DNA of 64,000 bases from Vibrio sp. J1-1 (GTDB lineage: Bacteria > Pseudomonadota > Gammaproteobacteria > Enterobacterales > Vibrionaceae). The notes under the pieces were generated by a model, which was given only the letters and a program-made list of their open reading frames with translations, was not told where the DNA came from and ran no database searches. This document shows positions 35,950 through 48,079 of this stretch, piece after piece. The stretch is taken from positions 186,001-250,000 of the forward strand of contig NZ_JAKKCM010000004.1 in assembly GCF_021728395.1 (NCBI RefSeq). The letters run 5' to 3'. The first letter of the stretch is position 1. The number at the start of each line of letters is the position of its first letter. A program made the translations under genes and the position numbers.

Positions 35950-36444
35950 ATGATCACCCTTCACACTAATTTTGGTGACATCAAGATTCAACTAAACGAA
36001 GAGAAAGCGCCAGAAACAAGCGCAAACTTCCTACAGTACTGCCGCGACGGTTTTTACGACAACACTCTATTCCACCGTGTTATTGATGGTTTCATGGTTC
36101 AAGGTGGCGGCATGGAATCAGGTCTGCGTGAAAAACCAACACGTGCACCTATCAAAAACGAAGCAAACAACGGCCTTAGCAACAAAGTAGGCACACTTGC
36201 TATGGCACGTACTATGGAACCGCACTCAGCGAGCTCTCAGTTCTTCATCAACGTGAACAACAACACATTCCTAGACTTCCGTAGCGAAAGCCTAGATGGT
36301 TGGGGTTACTGTGTGTTCGGTGAAGTTGTAGAAGGTATGGACGTAGTAAACCAAATCAAAGGCGTTAGCACTGGTTCTTACGGCATGCACCAAGACGTAC
36401 CACTGGAAGACGTGGTAATCACTGGTACAACAATCGAAGAGTAA
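35950..36444 (+). CDS. ppiB: Peptidyl-prolyl cis-trans isomerase B (cyclophilin)
   Basis: Cytoplasmic cyclophilin of 164 residues, equal to E. coli PpiB. The catalytic core shows [14 protein letters not shown] (about 42-55), [18 protein letters not shown], and [16 protein letters not shown]. No signal peptide precedes it, so it is the B rather than A type. A purine-rich AAAGGAC leads the ATG. It is divergent from cysS and followed at once by a strong terminator and lpxH. Confidence 0.96.
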   Translation: MITLHTNFGDIKIQLNEEKAPETSANFLQYCRDGFYDNTLFHRVIDGFMVQGGGMESGLREKPTRAPIKNEANNGLSNKVGTLAMARTMEPHSASSQFFINVNNNTFLDFRSESLDGWGYCVFGEVVEGMDVVNQIKGVSTGSYGMHQDVPLEDVVITGTTIEE

Positions 36445-36465
36445 TTCGTACGAACTTAATTGAAT

Positions 36466-36490
36466 GGGGAGGCGTCGCCTCCCCTTATTT
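36466..36490 (+). terminator. Terminator between ppiB and lpxH
   Basis: GGGGAGGC / GCCTCCCC hairpin with a 3-base loop, followed by TTATTTCT. It ends only eight bases before the lpxH ATG. Confidence 0.82.
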
Positions 36491-36492
36491 CT

Positions 36493-37221
36493 ATGACAAC
36501 ATTATTTATATCAGACCTGCACCTTACGCCGTCTCGCCCTGACATTACAGAGTGCTTTGTGACATTTATGCGCACAGAAGCCCCAAAAGCCGACGCTCTT
36601 TACGTATTAGGCGATCTTTTCGAATTTTGGGTCGGTGACGACGATAACACGCCTTTTTCTAACCAAATTCGCACCGAATTTAAAGCGCTGACCGACCGCG
36701 GTGTTCCTGTCTTCTTTATCCAAGGCAATCGTGATTTCCTGTTAGGAGAACGTTTTTGCAAACAAACGGGGATAACGCTTCTTGATGATGTTTGTACCAT
36801 TGACCTCTATGGCACGAAGGCAGTGATCCTGCATGGTGATACTCTATGTACAGACGATGTGAACTATCAGAAATTTCGCAAGACCGTTCACCAACCTTGG
36901 CTACAATGGGTCTTCAACCATATCCCTTGGTTTATAAAGAAAAAAATTGTCGCGAAAGTTCAGTCTGATATTCGCGATGACAAAAGTAGCAAATCGTTGG
37001 ACATTATGGATGTAAACCAGGATGAAGTAGAGAAAGTGATGTCTCAACATTGCGTCGACCTGATGATTCATGGCCATACCCATCGTCCAGATACGCATAA
37101 TTTTGAGGTCAACGGTGTTAAAAAAACGCGCATCGTTTTAGGTGATTGGTATACGCAAGGCTCAGTTTTACAAGCAAATTCTGATCATTTAGTTCTACAA
37201 ACAAGGCCTTTCAACAGATAA
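36493..37221 (+). CDS. lpxH: UDP-2,3-diacylglucosamine hydrolase
   Basis: Fourth step of lipid A synthesis: Mn-dependent cleavage of UDP-2,3-diacylglucosamine to lipid X and UMP at the inner membrane. I start at the ATG at 36493 (242 residues); the longer frame from 36460 would lie inside the ppiB terminator. Metallophosphoesterase motifs are ISDLHL (6-11), [11 protein letters not shown] (about 41), GNRDF (about 79), a central HGD, and [12 protein letters not shown] near 193. No Shine-Dalgarno is visible between hairpin and ATG, so lpxH may depend on read-through from ppiB, as discussed in the findings. Confidence 0.95.
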   Translation: MTTLFISDLHLTPSRPDITECFVTFMRTEAPKADALYVLGDLFEFWVGDDDNTPFSNQIRTEFKALTDRGVPVFFIQGNRDFLLGERFCKQTGITLLDDVCTIDLYGTKAVILHGDTLCTDDVNYQKFRKTVHQPWLQWVFNHIPWFIKKKIVAKVQSDIRDDKSSKSLDIMDVNQDEVEKVMSQHCVDLMIHGHTHRPDTHNFEVNGVKKTRIVLGDWYTQGSVLQANSDHLVLQTRPFNR

Positions 37222-37328
37222 TTTACTCAGATCGTGTTAGACCTTACAATATTCGGACTTAAAGCATAGATATTTTACGAAAAATCGTTATCATCGTATA
37301 ACTCAGTTAAACAGAATGAAGTCCCTAA

Positions 37329-38543
37329 TTGAAGTATTCTTACGTAGCTCGCCAACCGATTCTAGACAGAGAAAAGCGAACCATTGGTTATGAGCTTCTC
37401 TTTCGAGACGGCCCAAAAAATACCTTCCCTGAAGTAGAGCCCGAGCAGGCTACCAGTCGATTGCTGTCTGATCATTTTCTTTCGACGCATTACAATACAT
37501 TGGGTAACAAACTGGGTTTTGTTAACTTCCCCCAGCAGAGTCTGATTAATTTGGTTCCGACTTTATTCCCCAAGGACTCATTAGTTATTGAGGTTTTAGA
37601 AGATTGCGAGCCAACTGAAGAACTACTTAAAGCGATTAAATATTTGCATGAATGTGGGTACAAAATTGCGCTGGATGATTTCGTACCAACCAAAGCTTGG
37701 AAACGGTTTCTTCCCTACGTCTCGATCATCAAGTTTGACATTCGCCTGGTGCCGATAGAAAAAGCAGCCATTTTTATTCAAACTCTTCGTCACTACAACA
37801 TCGAATTTCTTGCAGAGAAAGTGGAAACCTATGAAGAGTTTAAACAGACTCTAGAAGCAGGATTCACTTACTTTCAGGGCTACTTCTTCAGTAAACCTGA
37901 AATGATCAAGAAAAAACAACTGAAACCTTCATTTCTGGCAGTTATTCAATTGTGTAAAGAGATTGCGGATAAGCCCATCAACTTTGATGAAGTTGAACGC
38001 CTCTTTTCAATCGATATTACACTTTCATACAAGTTACTGACTTACGTTAATTCCGGGTATACACTCGCCACCAAAATTAAGTCTTTCAGACAAGCGCTCA
38101 TTTACTTGGGTGAAGATCGCTTACGACGTTTTATTTCACTCGTTGCCATCGCTTCTGTTCAAGATGATAAACCAGATTCCCTCTATACTCTTGCAATCCA
38201 ACGCGCTCGAATGTGTGAGTTATTACTGAGCTTAATGAAGACTAAGTACGATCCTGGACAAGCTTTTCTGACCGGGATGTTTTCACTTCTAGACTCGCTG
38301 CTCGACCAACCTTTGAGTGATGTGATTAACGACATTCCTGTGGACGACGATATCAAATTAGCTCTCACAAGCCACAAAGGTGTATTGGGTTACTTGCTGT
38401 CGATGACTATCGCTTATGAACAAGCCAACTGGGAGCGGGTTGAGAAATATTGTGCGGCTCTCAAGCTCACAGAAGAGCAACTTGTAGAAACATTTAACCA
38501 GTCCACCGTCTGGGCTCAGGAACTGCTTTCCCAAAGTTCTTAA
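37329..38543 (+). CDS. EAL-HDOD signalling protein (YuxH type), possible c-di-GMP phosphodiesterase
   Basis: A 404-residue protein with an N-terminal EAL domain (about 1-200) and a C-terminal HDOD domain (about 205-390). Of the EAL catalytic set I can see ELLFR (Glu), VNF (Asn), EVLED (Glu), LDDF (Asp-Asp), IKFD (Lys), EKVE (Glu) and QGYFFSKP (Gln). Activity is therefore plausible, although loop 6 reads DDFVPT and not DDFGTG. No sensory domain or TM segment is present. The only in-frame start giving a full domain is TTG at 37329, with a weak GAATGAAG before it. HDOD domains in related proteins scaffold signalling; partner unknown. Confidence 0.88.
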   Translation: MKYSYVARQPILDREKRTIGYELLFRDGPKNTFPEVEPEQATSRLLSDHFLSTHYNTLGNKLGFVNFPQQSLINLVPTLFPKDSLVIEVLEDCEPTEELLKAIKYLHECGYKIALDDFVPTKAWKRFLPYVSIIKFDIRLVPIEKAAIFIQTLRHYNIEFLAEKVETYEEFKQTLEAGFTYFQGYFFSKPEMIKKKQLKPSFLAVIQLCKEIADKPINFDEVERLFSIDITLSYKLLTYVNSGYTLATKIKSFRQALIYLGEDRLRRFISLVAIASVQDDKPDSLYTLAIQRARMCELLLSLMKTKYDPGQAFLTGMFSLLDSLLDQPLSDVINDIPVDDDIKLALTSHKGVLGYLLSMTIAYEQANWERVEKYCAALKLTEEQLVETFNQSTVWAQELLSQSS

Positions 38544-38633
38544 ATGTTTCCTCTTCTGATAACGTAGTTCGTATGTATAATCCTTCCTATCTCACCAATG
38601 TGAGTCTGTTTAATTAAATAGAGATTTCTTTTT

Positions 38634-39137
38634 ATGTCTTCTACCTGCCCTTGTGGCTCCAATCTCACTTATCAACAGTGTTGTGAAATTGCCCATAACA
38701 ATCACAAAAATGTAGAAACACCAGAGCAGTTAATGCGCTCACGCTACAGTGCTCATGTTTTGGGTTTAGTGGATTATGTTGTCGCAACTTATCACTCAAG
38801 TTGTCATGCTGAAGATCAGCGCGAAGGCATTGCACAATCTATCGATAGTGATTGGTGTCAACTTGAAGTAATTAAAGCTGATACTGGCAGTAACGAGAAT
38901 GAAGGTTTTGTTGAGTTCAACGCCTATTTCAATGAAGATGGCAAACGCTACTGTCTGAGTGAGCGTTCACGCTTTGTCAAAGAGAATGGCCTTTGGTACT
39001 ACATTGACGGCACGTTCCCTCAAGACGAGGAAGAGCCAGATCCTCGCCTGAGCCAGCCGATAAGCAATCTGAAAGTCGGCCGTAATGATCCATGTATCTG
39101 TGGTAGCGGTAAGAAATTTAAGAAGTGTTGTGGTTAA
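38634..39137 (+). CDS. YchJ-like protein with SEC-C zinc motifs
   Basis: A 167-residue UPF0225-family protein. One cysteine motif opens it ([13 protein letters not shown], residues 5-17) and a SEC-C motif closes it ([19 protein letters not shown]). A SnoaL/NTF2-like fold is expected between them ([18 protein letters not shown]). SEC-C modules bind zinc and contact SecB or ribosomes in other proteins; YchJ itself has no established function. It is monocistronic, with the terminator shared with convergent hisIE. Confidence 0.9.
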   Translation: MSSTCPCGSNLTYQQCCEIAHNNHKNVETPEQLMRSRYSAHVLGLVDYVVATYHSSCHAEDQREGIAQSIDSDWCQLEVIKADTGSNENEGFVEFNAYFNEDGKRYCLSERSRFVKENGLWYYIDGTFPQDEEEPDPRLSQPISNLKVGRNDPCICGSGKKFKKCCG

Positions 39138-39160
39138 TCGACAAACTTATTTGATAAACA

Positions 39161-39187
39161 AAAGGCTTCCCGTTGGAAGCCTTTTTA
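39161..39187. terminator. Terminator after ychJ, probably also after the his operon
   Basis: AAAGGCTTCC / GGAAGCCTTT hairpin with T-tracts on both strands, between convergent ychJ and hisIE. Confidence 0.87.
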
Positions 39188-39210
39188 GTATATCGCGATT
39201 ATAAGAAAAG

Positions 39211-39842
39211 TTACTTATGACGCTCTTTGAGCTTATTCACTACGTCGTTCATCGACAGACCTTGGTCTTGCAGCAGAACCATTAAGTGATAAATCAAATC
39301 CGCCGATTCGCACACTAGCTCCGCCTTGTCACCCGACGTTGCCGCAAGCGCGACTTCAACGCCCTCTTCGCCCACTTTCTGCGAAATACGCTTGGTGCCA
39401 CGGGCATAAAGACTGGCGGTATAAGAGGACTCTGGGTCGGCGTCCTTGCGGGCAGCCAGTAGCTGCTCAAGTTGATGAAGCCACACCATTTGAGACTCTT
39501 CTTGTGGATCTCCATCCCAGCACGTTGTGGTGCCAGTGTGGCAAGTTGGACCAATCGGGTTCACTTTGACCAATAAAGTGTCATTGTCACAATCCAGTGA
39601 AATATTCACCAACTGAAGAACGTTACCCGAGGTTTCGCCTTTGGTCCACAATCGCTCTTTGGTGCGAGAGAAAAATGTCACCTGACCAGTTTCACCCGTT
39701 TTTACTAGTGCGTCCTGGTTCATGTAACCCATCATCAGAACTTGGCTGGACTGAAAATCCTGAACGATAGCAGGTACCAGACCATCCACCTTCTCCCAGT
39801 TGATTCTCTCTTGTAGAGAACTTACTTCGGTGGCTGCAAAAC

Positions 39843-39846
<4 letters not shown>
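39211..39846 (-). CDS. hisI: HisIE: phosphoribosyl-AMP cyclohydrolase / phosphoribosyl-ATP pyrophosphatase
   Basis: Bifunctional enzyme for steps 2 and 3 of histidine synthesis, 211 residues. The cyclohydrolase half has the zinc cysteines ([23 protein letters not shown]). The pyrophosphohydrolase half has [17 protein letters not shown] with its MazG-like acidic residues (about 152-168). E. coli HisIE is 203. Last gene of the operon; it overlaps hisF by four bases. Confidence 0.96.
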
Positions 39847-41963
<2,117 letters not shown>

Positions 41964-41999
41964 TGTACTCATCTCCTATCAATACTCTAAGGAATGACC

Positions 42000-43073
42000 T
42001 TAAAGAACGCCTTTACTACTTGGCATCTCGTTACCTTCTACTTTGATCGCCTGACGCAGAGTTCGGCCGAAGGCTTTAAACAAGCTTTCAATGATGTGGT
42101 GATCATTGTCGCCAGCAGAAGACAGGTGCAGAGTACACGCTAACGTATCGGTCAAAGAGCGGAAGAAGTGCACAACCATCTCGGTAGAGAGGTCACCGAC
42201 TTGCTCGCGGCCAAACTCCGCATCGAATTTCAAGTATGGGCGACCAGATAAATCTAACGCACATTGTGCCAGACACTCATCCATCGGTAGGCTAAAGCCA
42301 AAGCGGCCAATACCACGTTTATCACCTAGTGCTTCTTTCAGTGCTTGCCCAAGAGCCAGCGCAGTGTCTTCTACGGTGTGGTGATCATCAATGTGAAGAT
42401 CGCCTTTAACCTTACAGACAAGCTGGAAACCCCCGTGGGTTGCGATTTGATCAAGCATGTGATCAAAGAATCCCATCCCTGTTGAGATCTCATTACCACC
42501 TTGTTCATCAAGGTTAACGGCTACTTTGATATCCGTTTCTTTGGTGGTACGAATAACTTCAGCAACACGGGCTTTCACAGTCAGATCTTTTAGGATTTGC
42601 TTCCAACCCATGGTCTCTGGGTTATATTGAATGCCGCGAATCGCCATATTTTCAGCAAGTTGAAGGTCCGTCGCGCGGTCGCCAATCACAACCGAATTCT
42701 GGAAGTCAACTTTGCCGCCCTGAAGGTATTCTTTCACCATACCTAACTTAGGCTTACGGCAAGAGCAATTATCTTCATCAAAGTGAGGACAGATCAGAAC
42801 GTCATCAAACTTCACGCCCTGAGATTCGAAAATTTCCATCATCATGTTATGAGGGGCATCAAAGTCTTCTTGCGGGTAGCTATCCGTACCCAAACCATCC
42901 TGGTTGGTCACCATGACTAAACGGTAACCTGCATCCTGCAACGCAAGAAGGCTTGGGATCACGTATGGTTCTAACTTCAACTTATCGAGGCGGTCTACTT
43001 GGAAATCAATCGGCGGCTCAACGATCAGTGTGCCATCACGGTCAATAAAAAGGATTTTTTGTTGTTTGCTCAC
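42000..43073 (-). CDS. hisB: HisB: histidinol-phosphatase / imidazoleglycerol-phosphate dehydratase
   Basis: Bifunctional enzyme for steps 6 and 8, 357 residues (E. coli 355). The N-terminal HAD phosphatase domain has FIDRDGTLI (residues about 9-17), a zinc loop ([14 protein letters not shown]) and VIGDRATD. The C-terminal dehydratase has [22 protein letters not shown] and the late [14 protein letters not shown]. It starts at GTG with AAGGA eight bases upstream. It follows hisC after an unusually wide 76-base gap that holds a stable hairpin. Confidence 0.96.
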   Translation of the reverse strand: MSKQQKILFIDRDGTLIVEPPIDFQVDRLDKLKLEPYVIPSLLALQDAGYRLVMVTNQDGLGTDSYPQEDFDAPHNMMMEIFESQGVKFDDVLICPHFDEDNCSCRKPKLGMVKEYLQGGKVDFQNSVVIGDRATDLQLAENMAIRGIQYNPETMGWKQILKDLTVKARVAEVIRTTKETDIKVAVNLDEQGGNEISTGMGFFDHMLDQIATHGGFQLVCKVKGDLHIDDHHTVEDTALALGQALKEALGDKRGIGRFGFSLPMDECLAQCALDLSGRPYLKFDAEFGREQVGDLSTEMVVHFFRSLTDTLACTLHLSSAGDNDHHIIESLFKAFGRTLRQAIKVEGNEMPSSKGVL

Positions 43074-43102
43074 TAGAACATCCTTATTGCTAATCTTGGT
43101 TG

Positions 43103-43124
43103 GCTCTCACTCGAGTGTGAGAGC
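43103..43124 (-). other. Hairpin in the hisC-hisB gap
   Basis: GCTCTCAC pairs with GTGAGAGC across a 6-base spacer. No T-run follows, so it is more likely an mRNA stability or processing element than a terminator. It occupies the only wide gap in the operon. Confidence 0.6.
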
Positions 43125-43149
43125 AAGGTAACTTTATGACTTTACAGTT

Positions 43150-44205
<1,056 letters not shown>

Positions 44206-45498
44206 TTACTTTGCTGCCAGTTTTTCTACACGAATCGTTACCGCACGCTTGTGTGCATCCAGACCTTCCGCTTCCGCCATGGTGACAACCGTAGGAGCCA
44301 GGTTTTTCAGGCCTTCAGCTGAGAGCTCTTGAACGGTCATACGTTTTGAGAAATCCGCTAAACCAAGGCTAGAATATGTGCGCGTGTAGCCGTAAGTTGG
44401 AAGCACGTGGTTAGTACCAGAAGCATAGTCACCAGCAGACTCAGGCGACCAGTCACCCAAGAAAATAGAGCCTGCGTTATCAAGCAATGGCAACAACTCA
44501 CGTGGATTTTTGGTTTGCACGATTAAGTGCTCAGGGCCGTAGAAGTTGGAAATCGAAACAGCTTGAGTCAGGGACTCAGAAATAATAATCAAACTTGATG
44601 CTAACGCTTTTTGAGCAATGTCAGCACGCGAAAGTTGCTTCAGTTGACGTTGTACTGCATCGGTTACTTGATCAGCGATGACCTCTGACGGAGTGACAAG
44701 TACTACTTGAGAGTCAGGGCCGTGCTCTGCTTGGCTAAGCAGATCAGCAGCAATAAAGTCAGCGTCAGCCGTTTCATCCGCAAGAACCAAAACTTCAGAT
44801 GGCCCCGCTGGCATATCGATAGCCGCGCCACGGAAATCATTACTGACTTGGCGTTTTGCCTCTGTTACGTAAGCGTTACCTGGACCAAAGATTTTATCGA
44901 CCTTCGAAACGCTCTCGGTTCCGTAAGCCATCGCTGCAACCGCTTGGCCACCACCCACATTGTATACTTCGTCGATACCGCAAAGTTTTGCAACGTACAG
45001 GATTTCATCTGCAATTGGCGGCGGAGAACAAAGCACCACTTTACGACATCCGGCAATTTTTGCCGGTACACCAAGCATCAAAACGGTTGATGGCAACGGC
45101 GCGCTGCCGCCCGGGATGTACAAACCGACCTTTTGGATTGGGCGGGTCACTTGCTCACACATTACGCCCGGTTGAGTCTCAACTTTAATTGGCTGAGGCT
45201 TTTGCGCTTTATGGAACTTAGCAATATTCTCGTAAGCTTGATTGAGCGCGCTTTTCATCTTCTCAGAAAGACGTGCAGCAGCTGCATCTATTTCATTCGC
45301 AGAAACACGAATTGAATCTGGCTTTACCCGGTCAAACTTTTCGGTAAGCTCTACAAGTGCAGCATCCCCTTCGCTACGAACTTTTGCAATAACTTCAGCA
45401 ACCGCAGCGGTGATGTTCGCGCCTTCTGCGATAGCCGGACGCTCTAAAATCGAATCTTGTTGATTTTCACTCAGTGATTGCCAAACAACTGTTCTCAT
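44206..45498 (-). CDS. hisD: Histidinol dehydrogenase
   Basis: Zn-dependent NAD enzyme that oxidises histidinol to histidine in two steps; 430 residues (E. coli 434). Conserved blocks include [70 protein letters not shown] (zinc ligands Gln/His) and ENAGSIFLG-like [14 protein letters not shown]. It follows hisG after five bases. Confidence 0.97.
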   Translation of the reverse strand: MRTVVWQSLSENQQDSILERPAIAEGANITAAVAEVIAKVRSEGDAALVELTEKFDRVKPDSIRVSANEIDAAAARLSEKMKSALNQAYENIAKFHKAQKPQPIKVETQPGVMCEQVTRPIQKVGLYIPGGSAPLPSTVLMLGVPAKIAGCRKVVLCSPPPIADEILYVAKLCGIDEVYNVGGGQAVAAMAYGTESVSKVDKIFGPGNAYVTEAKRQVSNDFRGAAIDMPAGPSEVLVLADETADADFIAADLLSQAEHGPDSQVVLVTPSEVIADQVTDAVQRQLKQLSRADIAQKALASSLIIISESLTQAVSISNFYGPEHLIVQTKNPRELLPLLDNAGSIFLGDWSPESAGDYASGTNHVLPTYGYTRTYSSLGLADFSKRMTVQELSAEGLKNLAPTVVTMAEAEGLDAHKRAVTIRVEKLAAK

Positions 45499-45503
45499 GA
45501 CCC

Positions 45504-46400
45504 TTACTCCATCATTTTTTCAATTGGTAGCACGAGAATTGAGCTCGCACCTAGCTCTTTTAGCTGTTCCATAGTTTCCCAGAACAGATTCTCAGAGCTC
45601 ACCAAGTGAACCGCCATTTTCTGTTTGTCTGCAGATAATGGTAATACAGTTGGGTCTTCCGCACCCGGTAGTAGCGCTTTAATTTGTTCCAGCTTTTCTG
45701 CTGGCGCGTGCAGCATGATGTATTTTGACTCTTTTGCTTGCTGAACACCCTGCATACGCGTAAGTAGTTTATTGATCAATGCGGTCTTATCCGCGTCAAA
45801 CTCACCTAAGCGTTGAATAAGCGTGGCTTTTGATTTAAAGATAACTTCGGCTTCTTTAAGGCCATTTGCTTCTAGTGTCGCACCTGTTGAAACCAAGTCA
45901 GCAATCGCATCTGCCAGACCAGCACGTGGTGCCACTTCTACAGAACCTGTCAGCATACAAGTTGAGAACGGTACACCTGCTTTATCCATGTATGCCTTTA
46001 GCAGGTGCGGATATGTCGTAGCAATGCGTTTACCCGCTAAATCTTGAGGGCCGTTATATTCTTCGTCCTTATCGATAGCAATAGACAGACGACAGCCACC
46101 AAAGTCAAGGCGACGAAGTTGAACAAATTCACATGGCTCACCTTGTACTTTACGGTCTAAACGCACTTCTTCCAGTTCGTTTTCACCGATGAAACCGAGG
46201 TCAACAACGCCGTCCATAACCAGCCCTGGAATATCGTCATCACGTACGAGTAACAAATCAATTGGCATATTTTCTGAGTGAACCACAAGACGCTCACCCA
46301 TGAGGTTAAACTTCACGCCGCACTGTTTAAGTAGAGCTTGGCTCTCTTTGCTAAGACGACCTTTTTTCTGAATTGCGATTCTTAAGCGTTGTGATTGCAT
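45504..46400 (-). CDS. hisG: ATP phosphoribosyltransferase (long form)
   Basis: First committed step, condensing ATP with PRPP; feedback-inhibited by histidine. I start at 46400 (298 residues; E. coli 299), where [20 protein letters not shown] aligns with the family; the six extra codons upstream are not conserved. The PRPP loop [16 protein letters not shown]-like [14 protein letters not shown] lies near 170, and the C-terminal regulatory ACT-like domain (from about 225) is present, so no HisZ is needed. First structural gene after the attenuator. Confidence 0.97.
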   Translation of the reverse strand: MQSQRLRIAIQKKGRLSKESQALLKQCGVKFNLMGERLVVHSENMPIDLLLVRDDDIPGLVMDGVVDLGFIGENELEEVRLDRKVQGEPCEFVQLRRLDFGGCRLSIAIDKDEEYNGPQDLAGKRIATTYPHLLKAYMDKAGVPFSTCMLTGSVEVAPRAGLADAIADLVSTGATLEANGLKEAEVIFKSKATLIQRLGEFDADKTALINKLLTRMQGVQQAKESKYIMLHAPAEKLEQIKALLPGAEDPTVLPLSADKQKMAVHLVSSENLFWETMEQLKELGASSILVLPIEKMME

Positions 46401-46452
46401 TGCTATGTCCCTGTACAAGATATTGAAAAATAAATATTTTTTAAACCAAAAA

Positions 46453-46493
46453 CGAAAAAACCCTCGGAAGAATGTTTTCTCCCGAGGGTTTTA
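46453..46493 (-). terminator. his operon attenuator terminator
   Basis: On the minus strand CCCTCGGGAGAA pairs with TTCTTCCGAGGG (one bulge) and is followed by six Ts, between hisL and hisG. An alternative pairing partner (CGGGAG / CTCCCG segments at 46519-46560) lies between leader peptide and terminator. Confidence 0.93.
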
Positions 46494-46564
46494 AATCTGA
46501 ATTTCTTTGATTTTAACCTCCGGGAGTATCCTGCCTCCCGGGTATGCGCACATCTCCCGAAAGA
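46494..46564 (-). promoter_or_regulatory. his leader antiterminator region
   Basis: Repeated CCGGGAG / CTCCCGG-type segments can pair with one another or with the terminator arms. This is the usual layout for ribosome-stalling attenuation at histidine codons. Confidence 0.8.
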
Positions 46565-46597
46565 CTAGACTGGGTGATGATGGTGATGAATGTTCAT
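46565..46597 (-). CDS. hisL: his operon leader peptide
   Basis: A ten-codon frame, MNIHHHHHPV, contains five consecutive histidine codons and ends in TAG. It lies 71 bases before the attenuator stem. Stalling of ribosomes here under low charged tRNA-His should favour antitermination and his expression. Confidence 0.95.
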   Translation of the reverse strand: MNIHHHHHPV

Positions 46598-46948
46598 TAC
46601 AAAATTGCGCATACTTATTTACTGCTCTGTTTCGTTGCTCTGTTGGTAAACACACTAACCAAGGATTCTGTTTTTTTCAACACTAAATTTTACCTTTTCT
46701 AACATTTTTTACTAATTCATTGTTTTTATTTAATTTTTATTTATCTGACCTGTACTAAAAACCAATGAAAAAAGTATCTATTCAACCGGTATCCTAAAAA
46801 ATAACTTCGATTTTATAAATTTTGCTATAAACAGCTAGTTAGCATTTTCCTCTTCAGTAATTAACATTTTTCTCAATAAAAAGACAGTAACTCGCCTTGA
46901 GGCAACTAATTAAAAACTATTATTTTATTGGGGCAAAAATAGTGATTA
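46598..46948. other. AT-rich divergent region, his operon / sigma-54 activator gene
   Basis: About 350 bases of AT-rich DNA containing the his promoter (minus) and that of the activator gene (plus). I see no ORF with a ribosome-binding site and no GG-N10-GC element I would defend. Confidence 0.5.
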
Positions 46949-47905
46949 ATGATGAAACTGCATAACAGTACTGCTAACAAAGTTGTGGATTTCAGCGATG
47001 CCGACTTGTATCCACTAATCGGTAATAGTGCATGTATCCAAGAACTTCGTAATGCAATTAAAAAATACGCTCGATGCGACGCAGAAGTGCTCATTCAAGG
47101 GGAAACTGGAGTGGGCAAAGGTCTGTGCGCCCGCCTGATTCATCAGTTGTCAAAAAGACGAGAGTGGCCTTTTATCGAAGTAAACTGCGGGGCGATTCCT
47201 AGTGGCCTTATTGCCTCAGAACTCTTCGGTCATGAAAAGGGCGCGTTTACGGGTGCTATTGCAGATCGTATCGGTTTTATTCAGAAAGCCCACAAAGGGA
47301 CTTTATTCCTAGATGAGATTGGAGACATGCCTCCCGATCTTCAAATTCACTTGTTACACTTTTTAGAAAGCAAACAAATACATAAAGTCGGCGCTGATAA
47401 GTTTATCGATGTGGATTGTCGTGTGATTGCAGCCAGCCACGTGGATTTGAAAAGTGAAGTGGTCCAGGGAGAATTCCGAGAGGATCTATTCTACAGACTC
47501 AATATATTGCCTTTGACGATCCCTCCTTTGAGAAAAAGAGGTCGGGATATTCTTATGCTTTCAGAGCATTTTCTAAACAGATTATCCAGTGGTCAAGTCA
47601 ACAAAATGTCTGCTGAAGTCGAAGATATGCTACTCAAACATCGCTGGCCGGGTAACGTGCGCGAACTGCGCAATATCATCCAAAGAGCGATAATAATGTG
47701 TGACGACAATACATTGTTGGTTGAAGATTTAGGGCTTGATTGCAACGAACGACAACTCCTCCCATCAGTCGATCAAATCGACCTTGATTATTTGCTGCAA
47801 GCTATCGAAGAAAACAAACACAACATGAGTGCTGCCGCACGCCACCTCGGTATTTCCAGAACAACCTTGTACCGACTCATTAAAAAATACAACCTCAACG
47901 TCTAA
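46949..47905 (+). CDS. Stand-alone sigma-54-dependent transcriptional activator
   Basis: AAA+ enhancer-binding protein of 318 residues with no receiver, GAF or PAS domain. After about 20 residues comes the central domain: Walker A GETGVGKG (51-58), canonical GAFTGA (98-103), Walker B GTLFLDEIGDMP (about 117) and arginine-finger region FREDLFYRLN. A Fis-type helix-turn-helix (NMSAAARHLGISRTTLYRL) ends it. The layout is like PspF, so activity must be controlled by an anti-activator, metabolite binding to AAA+, or its own expression. It is followed by a palindrome and sigma-54 promoter leading into the secreted-protein gene, its likely target. Start is ATG 46949 or 46952; the ribosome-binding site is poor. 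Confidence 0.93.
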   Translation: MMKLHNSTANKVVDFSDADLYPLIGNSACIQELRNAIKKYARCDAEVLIQGETGVGKGLCARLIHQLSKRREWPFIEVNCGAIPSGLIASELFGHEKGAFTGAIADRIGFIQKAHKGTLFLDEIGDMPPDLQIHLLHFLESKQIHKVGADKFIDVDCRVIAASHVDLKSEVVQGEFREDLFYRLNILPLTIPPLRKRGRDILMLSEHFLNRLSSGQVNKMSAEVEDMLLKHRWPGNVRELRNIIQRAIIMCDDNTLLVEDLGLDCNERQLLPSVDQIDLDYLLQAIEENKHNMSAAARHLGISRTTLYRLIKKYNLNV

Positions 47906-47907
47906 TA

Positions 47908-47939
47908 CTGTTTCACTGTAACGTAACACTGTGTAACAG
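47908..47939. promoter_or_regulatory. Candidate enhancer palindrome for the adjacent sigma-54 activator
   Basis: A 32-base imperfect palindrome has left arm CTGTTTCACTGT; the right arm, read on the other strand, is CTGTTACACAGT (ten of twelve identical). It starts two bases after the activator stop codon. Its centre lies about 100 bases upstream of the sigma-54 -24 element, a normal enhancer distance. Confidence 0.65.
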
Positions 47940-48021
47940 CAAACTCTTCTATTATCATTCACTTAATATTTTTACGTCAAAAGCTTAATTTCTGGTCTTT
48001 ATAAATCAACAAGTTAAAACA

Positions 48022-48035
48022 GGCATGTTCTTTGC
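48022..48035 (+). promoter_or_regulatory. Sigma-54 promoter of the large secreted-protein gene
   Basis: GGCATGTTCTTTGC has the invariant GG and GC exactly ten bases apart and TTTGC at -12. It is 45 bases upstream of the preferred ATG, in a region otherwise free of promoter-like signals. Confidence 0.8.
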
Positions 48036-48079
48036 TCTCTACTCCTTAGTCATTAACCACGATGACACAGGAGCAGAAA

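Noticed and set aside
36460-36492. Longer lpxH start (11 extra codons)
   Set aside because: The extra codons are the ppiB terminator stem; the SDLHL motif aligns with starts at 36493.
48062-48079. Earlier start for the large secreted protein
   Set aside because: The six codons contain the Shine-Dalgarno of the ATG at 48080, and the signal peptide is better without them.
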